Shown: positions 1 to 4,722 of the stretch, one piece after another
Position numbering within the stretch: position 1 is the stretch's first letter
Layout: each line of letters opens with the position of its first letter
Assembly: GCA_026395315.1 (NCBI GenBank)
Contig: JAPLYY010000029.1
Location: 1-8,027, forward strand
DNA from: Candidatus Shapirobacteria bacterium
GTDB taxonomy: Bacteria; Patescibacteriota; Microgenomatia; UBA12405
Direction: 5' to 3'
DNA length: 8,027 nt
Translations under genes and position numbers: made by a program
Notes under the pieces: generated by a model
What the model was told of the DNA's origin: nothing
Databases searched by the model: none
What the model saw: only the letters and a program-made list of their open reading frames with translations

Positions 1-351
1 AACAAAACTAAGTTTGACCATCAGGGCATTGTCACCGATACGATATTTAACGGGTTCGACTTTGGTAAAACCAACTGTCATCTTGGGAAAAGTCTCGACA
101 AAAGATTTATAAACACGGGAAGTAAGGCCGCGGTCGTTAAAAAGAATATTTAACAATCTTTGAGACTCAATTTCGGTTTTAGTAGTTAAAACCCGGAGAT
201 ATTTGTGAAGTTCGGGTAAAAGAAATTGGACCTTAGTTTCGGTAGTTTGAATAAACCCGTGAAGGAAGAGCGAGTGGAGTTGGCTTTTTAGAAGCGACTG
301 ACGCTCGTTGTGGTTCCGACCTAAATGTTTACCGGCAATTCGATGTCTCAT
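1..351 (-). CDS. rplQ: Large ribosomal subunit protein bL17, 5' part (3' end beyond window)
   Basis: This frame is open from an ATG at 351 to the window edge, giving 117 codons with no stop, so the C-terminus lies outside. The N-terminus reads MRHRIAGKHLGRNHNERQSL, the hallmark opening of bL17, followed by an LLKSQLHSLFLHGFIQTTETK segment that matches the family's basic first helix and turn. The stretch near residue 70, FNDRGLTSRVYK, is also bL17-like. The protein binds 23S rRNA near the exit tunnel of the large subunit. It is the last gene of the classical alpha operon and follows rpoA here as expected. The 89-nt spacer from rpoA contains a hairpin repeat (356-394) whose end places AAAGGG four bases before the ATG, a plausible but closely spaced ribosome-binding site. 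Identity is seen directly from the conserved N-terminus; the rRNA contact is family knowledge. Confidence 0.93.
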   Translation of the reverse strand, partial: MRHRIAGKHLGRNHNERQSLLKSQLHSLFLHGFIQTTETKVQFLLPELHKYLRVLTTKTEIESQRLLNILFNDRGLTSRVYKSFVETFPKMTVGFTKVEPVKYRIGDNALMVKLSFV

Positions 352-355
352 AAAA

Positions 356-394
356 CCCTTTCCCTGACCCTTTCCCTTGACAGGGCAAGGGGAC
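356..394 (+). repeat. Hairpin repeat, copy A (TTGACA type)
   Basis: This is a C-rich stretch followed by a hairpin core containing CCCTTGACAGGG. On the left it has a preceding CCC block (CCCTTTCCCTGACCC) and on the right AAGGGGAC. It closely resembles copy B at 6451-6485. It lies in the rpoA-rplQ spacer. On the coding (minus) strand its end supplies an AAAGGG tract ending four bases before the rplQ start. Confidence 0.7.
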
Positions 395-440
395 AGTTTT
401 TAAAAGAAAATAATAAATCGTTAGTTTTCATATTCTGCAT

Positions 441-1358
441 TTATTTCCAGGAAAAGCCTTTTTCTTTGAGCCAAAGATCAATAATTTTTAATGATTTTTC
501 ACCGACATTTTTAGCCTTGCTGACTTCGAGACGACCTGACTTAAGAAGATTATCGATAGTCAAAAAACCGGCTTTTTTAAGGGCATTAGTTACCCGAAGG
601 GGCAGCTCAATTTCTTCAATAGAAATATCGGCGCCGGAATTGATGGGGTTGGAAGCTAAAGTAATCACTTCTTCCTCATATTCTTTCGGATCAACGATTT
701 GAGAGAGTGACTTAATCATGTCCTTGGCGGCAATTTTGAGAGCGGATAATGGCTCAATAGAACCATCTGCCCAGATTTCCATAATTAGTTTGTCGTAGTT
801 GGATTTCTTACCCAAACGGGTAGGTTCGACAGTGTAATTGGTTTTGATAACCGGGGTAAAAGTGGCGTCGAGAATTATTTCGCCGACAATATCGGTTTTT
901 TGTTCTTTGGCAAGAGTGTAGCCGACACCTCTTTCAACGGTGATTTGCATTGACAGACTGGCTTTGCTATCAGACAAGGTGGCGATGTGCTGATTAGGAT
1001 TGGCAACTTTACAAATTTCACTTTGAACAATATCCCCGGCAGTGACAACACCCGGACCTTTTTTACTAAGTTCCAGAGTCATCGGTTCTTCACCTTTATA
1101 TTCAAACTTCACTTTTTTTAGATTTAAGGATATTTCCACCAAATCTTCTTTGACACCGGGAAGGGTGGTAAAGAGATGATTGGCCCCGTCAACTCTGATC
1201 CGGGTAATGGCAGCACCGGGAATGGTGATTAATAGTATCCGGCGAAGACTGTTACCCAGAGTATGGCCAAAACCACCAATAAGCGGACTGATCTCAAATT
1301 TTCCGTAGGTCGGAGTGGATTTGAGGGTAACAATGTGGAATTTGCTGGTGTCTACCAT
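441..1358 (-). CDS. rpoA: DNA-directed RNA polymerase subunit alpha
   Basis: The 305-residue alpha subunit is complete but a little shorter than the 329 residues of E. coli. The N-terminal assembly domain shows GGFGHTLGNSLRR at 28-40, the conserved dimerisation and beta-contact motif. The VEPTRLG segment at 177-183 and the following DKLIMEIWADGSI are also typical. The C-terminal domain spans about 246-303. It retains an arginine at 255 aligned with E. coli R265, N258, and the NVGEKSL turn at 284-290, so UP-element and activator contacts are probably preserved. The charged linker around 225-245 is short. It follows rpsD by 14 nt and has the clearest Shine-Dalgarno of the window: AAGGA (1366-1370) seven bases before the ATG. 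Its position between rpsD and rplQ is the standard alpha-operon order. The identification is secure; the alignment of individual CTD residues was made by eye. Confidence 0.98.
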   Translation of the reverse strand: MVDTSKFHIVTLKSTPTYGKFEISPLIGGFGHTLGNSLRRILLITIPGAAITRIRVDGANHLFTTLPGVKEDLVEISLNLKKVKFEYKGEEPMTLELSKKGPGVVTAGDIVQSEICKVANPNQHIATLSDSKASLSMQITVERGVGYTLAKEQKTDIVGEIILDATFTPVIKTNYTVEPTRLGKKSNYDKLIMEIWADGSIEPLSALKIAAKDMIKSLSQIVDPKEYEEEVITLASNPINSGADISIEEIELPLRVTNALKKAGFLTIDNLLKSGRLEVSKAKNVGEKSLKIIDLWLKEKGFSWK

Positions 1359-1372
1359 AATTTTATCCTTTT

Positions 1373-2005
1373 TTAACGGGAATAATATTCAATGATTAAA
1401 TTAATATCAACTGAAGGATTGAAGTCGTCTTTTTGAGGTAAAGTGGTGACGGAAGCTTCATATTTGGGACGGGTTAATTCCAGCCATTGGGGAGCTTTAA
1501 AATCTTTTTCCGAAATTTTTAGTAATTCACCACTTTTAGTAGCAATATTTTTACTTAAGACAACTTTGTCACCAATTTTAACGGTATATGAAGGAACGTT
1601 AATGGTTTTACTGTTGACTAAAATGTTTTTGTGCGAGATTAATTGTCTGGCGTGAGAACGTGATAAAGATAACCCTGATAAATAGACAACATTATCCAGT
1701 CTTCTCTCGACCAGAGATAAAAGATTGTCGCCGACCAGGCCTTTGAGTTTTTTGGCAGTTAAAAAGTAGTTTTTAAATTGTTTTTCCTGGATGCCATAAA
1801 TTCTTTTAGCTTTTTGTTTGGCCCGAAGCTGAATACCATAATCGGTGGGTTTGCGATGGGATTTAATACCATGCATTCCCGGAGGAACGGCGCCTTTCTT
1901 TTCTATCGGACATTTAGCCGATAAACAACGGTCACCTTTTAAATAAAGTTTCATCCCCTCAGCGCGGCAGAGACGACATTTGGAGTTGAGGGTAATTCTG
2001 GCCAT
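1373..2005 (-). CDS. rpsD: Small ribosomal subunit protein uS4, zinc-finger (C+) form
   Basis: The 210-residue protein is the primary 16S rRNA-binding assembly protein of the small-subunit body. It has four N-terminal cysteines at 10, 13, 27 and 32 (CRLC and CLSAKC), the zinc-binding C+ arrangement seen in Thermus-type uS4 and lost in E. coli. The segment PPGMHGIKSHRKPTDYG at about 41-57 is highly conserved. The S4 RNA-binding domain runs from about 99 to 155 (ERRLDNVVYLSG through SHARQLISHKNILVN). The C-terminus ends in DINLIIEYYSR, the usual VNESLVVEFYSR-like tail. It begins 8 nt after the rpsK stop, with no visible Shine-Dalgarno, which suggests translational coupling. In E. coli uS4 represses its own operon by binding the leader mRNA; no such structure could be recognised here. 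Confidence 0.98.
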   Translation of the reverse strand: MARITLNSKCRLCRAEGMKLYLKGDRCLSAKCPIEKKGAVPPGMHGIKSHRKPTDYGIQLRAKQKAKRIYGIQEKQFKNYFLTAKKLKGLVGDNLLSLVERRLDNVVYLSGLSLSRSHARQLISHKNILVNSKTINVPSYTVKIGDKVVLSKNIATKSGELLKISEKDFKAPQWLELTRPKYEASVTTLPQKDDFNPSVDINLIIEYYSR

Positions 2006-2013
2006 AAATATAA

Positions 2014-2421
2014 TTAAACCCGTCTAACTTTGGGAGGGCGGGGACCATTGTGAGGTATGGGGGTGACATCGGAAATTGATTCGACATCGTAATCGCGTTT
2101 AGCTCTTAAAAAACGAAGAGTAGCATCGCGACCGACACCCGGTCCCGTTAGATAAACTGTTAATTTTTTGACACCGAAGGGTTTGACCAAATCAAGAGCT
2201 TTTTCGAGGGCAGTGGAGGCGGCGTAAGGAGTTGATTTACGGGCACCTTTAAAACCACTGTGACCGGATGACGACCAGGCGATAGTATTACCCTTAACAT
2301 CGGTAATAGTGACGATAGTATTGTTAAAGGAAGAATGGACGTAAAGGCGGGCTTCGGCCACGTTTTTAACGGTCTTTTTTTTGATGGCTTTAATAATAGG
2401 TTTTTCAGTAGTTTCGGCCAT
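2014..2421 (-). CDS. rpsK: Small ribosomal subunit protein uS11
   Basis: The 135-residue protein belongs to the platform of the 30S subunit, next to the E-site mRNA and bS21. It has a basic N-terminal tail, then VAEARLYVHSSFNNTIVTITD at about 21-41. This is followed by SGFKGARKSTPYAAS at 55-69, the conserved rRNA-binding loop, and LTGPGVGRDATLRFL at 91-105. The C-terminus is DVTPIPHNG then PRPPKVRRV. The Asn-Gly pair at 125-126, known in other bacteria to isomerise to isoaspartate, is kept. The next residue is proline where most bacteria have cysteine (HNGCRPPK), a small lineage-level oddity. The start codon is three bases after the rpsM stop, with no Shine-Dalgarno visible, which fits reinitiation or coupled translation. 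Confidence 0.98.
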   Translation of the reverse strand: MAETTEKPIIKAIKKKTVKNVAEARLYVHSSFNNTIVTITDVKGNTIAWSSSGHSGFKGARKSTPYAASTALEKALDLVKPFGVKKLTVYLTGPGVGRDATLRFLRAKRDYDVESISDVTPIPHNGPRPPKVRRV

Positions 2422-2424
2422 AGT

Positions 2425-2844
2425 TTATTTATTTTCAGCTTGAGTAGCTGCGGTTTGAGCAGATTCAATTTTTGCCCAAGCTTCCTTGGTTAATGAACCA
2501 ACTGTCTTTCTCTTACCTTTTCGGGTACGAGCGTTGGTTTTGGTTCTTTGACCATGGACGGGCAAACTAACAATGTGACGGATACCGCGATAACATTTAA
2601 TAGCTTTAAGACGATCAATATTTTCCCGGATTTCTTTTTTAAGATCGCCTTCGACCATAAAATCTTCCAAAGCTTTCATTAAATTGCTGATATCATCACG
2701 ACTAAGATCTTTGACGCGGGTATCAAGTCTAATCCCCGATTTTTTGGCTAAAGTTACGACATTGACAGGGCCAATGCCATAGAAGCGGGTTAAACCGACT
2801 TGGGCGCGTTCGTTATCTGGTATTTCGACTCCGGAGATTCTCAT
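2425..2844 (-). CDS. rpsM: Small ribosomal subunit protein uS13
   Basis: The 139-residue protein of the 30S head forms intersubunit bridges and has a C-terminal tail that reaches the P-site tRNA. The start MRISGVEIPDNERAQVGLTR matches the family's usual MARIAGVDIP opening with one residue fewer. FYGIGPVNV at 21-29 is the helix-hairpin-helix region. From 86 on it has RGIRHIVSLPVHGQRTKTNA then RTRKGKRK, the signature segment. It carries a further Ala/Gln-rich tail to 139, somewhat longer than the 118 residues of E. coli uS13. Only one base separates its ATG from the rpmJ stop (TAA-T-ATG). AAGG lies five bases upstream, inside the end of rpmJ. It is part of the infA-rpmJ-rpsM-rpsK order found in most bacteria. 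Confidence 0.98.
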   Translation of the reverse strand: MRISGVEIPDNERAQVGLTRFYGIGPVNVVTLAKKSGIRLDTRVKDLSRDDISNLMKALEDFMVEGDLKKEIRENIDRLKAIKCYRGIRHIVSLPVHGQRTKTNARTRKGKRKTVGSLTKEAWAKIESAQTAATQAENK

Positions 2845-2845
2845 A

Positions 2846-2959
2846 TTAGCCTTGTTTTTGGGTATGTTTCTTGGTCGAACAAATAATTCGCCTTACACCC
2901 CGTCGAATAACGACTTTACAATTTTGACAACGACGGCGGATACTGGATTTACATTTCAT
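2846..2959 (-). CDS. rpmJ: Large ribosomal subunit protein bL36, zinc-ribbon form
   Basis: This is a 37-residue gene lying exactly where bL36 is expected, between infA and rpsM. It starts MKCKSSIRRRCQNCKVVIRR and ends with HTQKQG. The zinc ligands are complete: Cys11, Cys14, Cys27 and His32 (C-x2-C-x12-C-x4-H), so this is the zinc-binding C+ form. bL36 is the smallest large-subunit protein and stabilises 23S rRNA near the base of the L7/L12 stalk. The usual second to fourth residues (KVR) are replaced by KCK, which adds an extra cysteine at position 3 that is not one of the ligands. No Shine-Dalgarno is visible. A sigma70-like promoter lies 17 bases upstream, so its mRNA may start with a very short leader. 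The gene is too short for ordinary ORF length cut-offs but is unambiguous from its motif and position. Confidence 0.96.
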   Translation of the reverse strand: MKCKSSIRRRCQNCKVVIRRGVRRIICSTKKHTQKQG

Positions 2960-2976
2960 ATGGGAAAGGCTTGGAT

Positions 2977-3005
2977 ATTGTAACCTAAAATCGGCGGAAT
3001 ATCAA
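2977..3005 (-). promoter_or_regulatory. Sigma70-like promoter in front of rpmJ
   Basis: On the minus strand TTGATA (3005-3000) and TACAAT (2982-2977) are separated by exactly 17 bases, each one base off consensus. The site lies in the 94-nt infA-rpmJ spacer, directly downstream of hairpin repeat D, and points into rpmJ-rpsM-rpsK-rpsD-rpoA-rplQ. The expected start site would leave only about ten untranslated bases before the rpmJ ATG. It is a good match by eye, but activity is inferred. Confidence 0.5.
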
Positions 3006-3018
3006 AGAGTAGTTTCAA

Positions 3019-3050
3019 TCTCCCCTAACCCCTCTTTGACAAGAGGGGAA
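3019..3050 (+). repeat. Hairpin repeat, copy D (TTGACA type, perfect stem)
   Basis: The core is CCCCTCTT (3029-3036), loop TGAC, then AAGAGGGG (3041-3048), a perfect 8-bp stem. It is preceded by TCTCCCCTAA, the C-block that precedes every copy in the window. It begins three bases after the infA stop codon on the coding strand and ends just before the rpmJ promoter. There is no T-run after it on the coding strand, so it does not look like a standard intrinsic terminator. Confidence 0.75.
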
Positions 3051-3053
3051 CAA

Positions 3054-3263
3054 TTACCCTCTGAATACTATCCTCCCTTTTAGCCCTTCGGGTGAAAGGA
3101 CGAGGGAAACCCGGTCACCGGCGAGACAGCGGATGTGGTTCATTTTTAATTTGCCGGCCAGATAGGCAACAATTAAGCGTTCACCTTCATCGAGTTTGAC
3201 CCGGAACAATTGGTCGGGCAAAACCTCGGTTATCATTCCTTTGACTGTTGGTTCTTTGTTCAT
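3054..3263 (-). CDS. infA: Translation initiation factor IF-1
   Basis: The 69-residue protein is the size expected for IF-1 (71-72 is usual). It is a single OB-fold that sits in the ribosomal A site during initiation together with IF-2 and IF-3. Recognisable segments are VKGMITEVLPDQLFRVKLDEG at about 7-27, then LAGKLKMNHIRCLAGDRVSL at 35-54, and LSPEGLKGRIVFRG at the end. The family equivalents are GxVxEVLPNxxFRVxLENG, SGKMRKNYIRILPGDRV and YDLTKGRIxYR. A cysteine at 46 replaces the more usual isoleucine or valine region residue. The start codon follows the upstream gene's stop with no gap (TAAATG), which suggests coupled translation. No Shine-Dalgarno is visible. The gene sits in the usual place before rpmJ, but map, a frequent upstream neighbour, is missing. 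Confidence 0.96.
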   Translation of the reverse strand: MNKEPTVKGMITEVLPDQLFRVKLDEGERLIVAYLAGKLKMNHIRCLAGDRVSLVLSPEGLKGRIVFRG

Positions 3264-3665
3264 TTATTTTGAATTGATAATAAATTGAGTTAATGGAGTT
3301 TTAATATCTTCAATTTGGTCATATTCGATAAAGACATCGGCAATTCCCAGAACTGTGTTGCGCTTTTCCGAGCCAATTTTGGAAATAACAATGATTTTTT
3401 TGTTTAATTGGTAGGCAATTCCCGCTTCAATAGCTTTGCCGACTGACGGATCGGTCAGATCAAAAAGAAGAGCGTTGCAACTAGAAATAGCCTCTTTAGC
3501 TTCGGACATCATATTATGGGGATTATTAAAGATTTTTTGATAATGTTCCACATCACGGACAAAAGAAAAATCAACAGCACCGGATTCACGGACAATCCGA
3601 CAGAGGTTTTCAATTTCGGCTTTATTTTCGATACCTTTAAAGGTGTGGGTGACAAATATTTTCAT
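3264..3665 (-). CDS. Nucleoside 2-deoxyribosyltransferase-like protein
   Basis: This is a 133-residue soluble protein with no signal peptide or membrane segment. Its start, MKIFVTHTFKG, looks like a first Rossmann-like beta strand. The middle segment LLFDLTDPSVGKAIEAGIAY (67-85) strongly resembles the nucleoside 2-deoxyribosyltransferase and deoxynucleoside 5'-phosphate N-hydrolase fold, where an Asp-rich strand is followed by a Gly-x-x-x-Glu-x-Gly helix. On that reading Glu80 would be the catalytic nucleophile and Asp69 a substrate contact. KKIIVISK (89-96) would be the next strand. The family cleaves or exchanges N-glycosidic bonds of deoxynucleosides or deoxynucleotides, in nucleotide salvage or sanitation. 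The actual substrate cannot be read from the sequence, and a related Rossmann nucleotide-binding role is possible. Its ATG overlaps the adk stop by four bases (ATGA), and infA starts directly after its TAA. It occupies the position often held by map. Confidence 0.6.
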   Translation of the reverse strand: MKIFVTHTFKGIENKAEIENLCRIVRESGAVDFSFVRDVEHYQKIFNNPHNMMSEAKEAISSCNALLFDLTDPSVGKAIEAGIAYQLNKKIIVISKIGSEKRNTVLGIADVFIEYDQIEDIKTPLTQFIINSK

Positions 3666-4294
3666 TTAATCTTTTCGATCTCCTTAACAATATCTTCAAA
3701 AATGGGTTCGACGGGGCGGTTGCCGTCAACTTCGAAAAGTTTATCTTTGGTTTTAAAATATTCTTTTATAGAGCCAATGGTGTCATCGTAAGATTTTTGA
3801 CGGGCGGCAACATCTTCCGGAGAATTGTCAGTGCGGTCTTTATCTTGAAATTCCTCCCCTATTTTGAGGCGGCGATTTATAATTTCCTGAAAAGTAACGT
3901 CGAGGTGAATTAATAGAGAAAAGGGTAAGTTGTTTTTCCGTAAATAGAATTCCATGACCCGGCCTTGGTTTAAAACCCGAGGAAAACCGTCAATGATAAA
4001 GTTTTTATAATCAATAGTTTTTAATTTGGAGAGCAAAACATCAAAGACTAAATCATCGGGGACCCAAACACCTTCGTCGACATATTTTTTAGCTTCGATA
4101 CCAAAACCGCTGCTGGCGGCGATTTCATCGCGAAAAAGCTGGCCCACAGAGATATGAGTTAAATGGTATTTTTCGGCAATAAGTTTAGCTTGAGTTGATT
4201 TACCGCAACCAGAGGGACCGATAATAAATAAATTTAAAACCCCCTTGCCCCCTTCAAAAGGGGGAATGTTGGGATTTGGATTATTAGAGTTCAT
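3662..4294 (-). CDS. adk: Adenylate kinase with repeat-encoded N-terminal extension
   Basis: This is a 210-residue nucleoside monophosphate kinase; adenylate kinase catalyses ATP + AMP = 2 ADP in the cytosol. The P-loop GPSGCGKST lies at 26-34. The AMP-binding region has the VGQLFRDEI segment at 50-58 and IDGFPR at 101-106. RRLKIGEEF (141-149) followed by RTDN (154-157) covers a short LID without zinc cysteines, so this is a short-LID form. UMP/CMP kinase activity cannot be excluded, but the secY-adjacent position favours adk. The P-loop strand normally starts within the first few residues; here about 20 extra residues precede it (MNSNNPNPNIPPFEGGKGVL). Residues of about 9-18 are encoded by hairpin repeat E in frame. 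No in-frame ATG, GTG or TTG lies between the repeat and the kinase core, so ATG 4294 is the best start. The gene overlaps the end of the DUF559 gene by 11 bases and the next gene by four. Confidence 0.92.
   Translation of the reverse strand: MNSNNPNPNIPPFEGGKGVLNLFIIGPSGCGKSTQAKLIAEKYHLTHISVGQLFRDEIAASSGFGIEAKKYVDEGVWVPDDLVFDVLLSKLKTIDYKNFIIDGFPRVLNQGRVMEFYLRKNNLPFSLLIHLDVTFQEIINRRLKIGEEFQDKDRTDNSPEDVAARQKSYDDTIGSIKEYFKTKDKLFEVDGNRPVEPIFEDIVKEIEKIK
4237..4266 (+). repeat. Hairpin repeat, copy E (TTCAAAA type), inside adk
   Basis: AAACCCCCTTG is followed by a perfect hairpin: CCCCCTT (4248-4254), loop CAA, AAGGGGG (4258-4264). It is in inverted orientation to copy F at 4693-4722, and the two share 27 of about 29 positions. 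This copy is read through by adk on the minus strand, giving the residues IPPFEGGKGV. Confidence 0.8.
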
Positions 4295-4685
4295 TATATC
4301 GGTTATTAATTTTTATATTTAGATCTTCAATGACGGAATTTAATTTATTTAAAATTTGTTCATTTTTATATCTTAAGGTTTTTATTCCAATAGAATAAAG
4401 GATTTGATCGCGACCATCGTCATAATTTATTCGTTTATCGTGTGAATCACCGTCAACTTCAACATCTAATAACAACTTGGCACAATAAAAGTCGAGGATA
4501 AAACGATTGATAGGTTTTTGACGGAGGAATTTAAAACCCGATGGCCGTTTGGATAAAAAAGAGTACCATAGTAGTGCTTCGGCTTCAGTAGGTTTGTTCC
4601 GATTGTCACGAGAAAGTTGTCTTAATTCCAACAGATATTTGTTATGTCCCCTGGTGGTGATTGGTGTGTCTGGATTTAATTTCAT
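4284..4685 (-). CDS. DUF559 family (Vsr-like) endonuclease-domain protein
   Basis: The 133-residue protein matches the DUF559 domain across nearly its whole length. After a variable N-terminus come RNKPTEAEALLWYSFLSKR (29-47) and GFKFLRQKPINRFILDFYC (50-68). LLLDVEVDGDSHD (71-83) and LRYKNEQIL (104-112) complete the pattern. This is the typical order: T-x-A-E helix, F-R-x-Q-x-P-I, DF-C, VE-DG-xH, and LRF-N-x-x-hydrophobic. The family is related to very-short-patch-repair and PD-(D/E)XK nucleases; Asp65 and the Glu76/Asp78 pair are the likely metal ligands. The cellular role of the family is not established. Such a gene is foreign to the spc operon: it separates secY from adk, is flanked by inverted hairpin repeats, and is AT-rich (about 20-37% GC in four 60-base lines counted by eye, against nearly 50% in part of rpsM). 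The start at 4685 has GGGGG eight bases upstream, contributed by repeat F. Confidence 0.88.
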   Translation of the reverse strand: MKLNPDTPITTRGHNKYLLELRQLSRDNRNKPTEAEALLWYSFLSKRPSGFKFLRQKPINRFILDFYCAKLLLDVEVDGDSHDKRINYDDGRDQILYSIGIKTLRYKNEQILNKLNSVIEDLNIKINNRYNEL

Positions 4686-4692
4686 CTCTTAG

Positions 4693-4722
4693 TCCCCCAT
4701 TTTGAAGGGGGTTAGGGGGTTT
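4693..4722 (-). repeat. Hairpin repeat, copy F (TTCAAAA type)
   Basis: On the minus strand it reads AAACCCCCTAA followed by CCCCC, the inner TTCAAAAT, and GGGGG (4698-4694). It begins inside the secY stop codon, whose two adenines are the first bases of the repeat. It ends eight bases before the DUF559 start. It is the inverted partner of copy E. Confidence 0.8.

Larger units (their letters stand above)
4237..4722. mobile_element. Putative repeat-bracketed DUF559 element (TIR-like ends)
   Basis: The 486-bp segment is bounded by inverted copies of one repeat (E and F), each beginning AAACCCCC at the outer edge. The arms match as AAACCCCCT, a two-base mismatch, CCCCCTTCAAAA, one inserted base in F, and GGGGGA. 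Inside lies only the DUF559 nuclease gene, which is more AT-rich than the ribosomal genes around it. The outer bases of F form part of the secY stop codon and those of E run in frame into adk. No clear target-site duplication was found. Mobility is inferred from structure alone. Confidence 0.35.

Noticed and set aside
325..702. Open frame on the plus strand, 125 codons
   Set aside because: It lies antisense across the start of rplQ, the spacer and the end of rpoA, and its product has no family-like pattern; a shadow of real genes.
2160..2468. Second minus-strand frame over rpsK and the end of rpsM
   Set aside because: It is a low-complexity, Leu/Pro/Lys-rich out-of-frame reading of uS11, which is clearly the real gene.
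3019..3050. Repeat D as an intrinsic terminator after infA
   Set aside because: The stem is good, but the coding strand has no T-run after it; at most a pause or processing site.
3516..3791. Plus-strand frame over the NDT-like gene and adk end
   Set aside because: Antisense to two well-supported coupled genes, with no recognisable domain.
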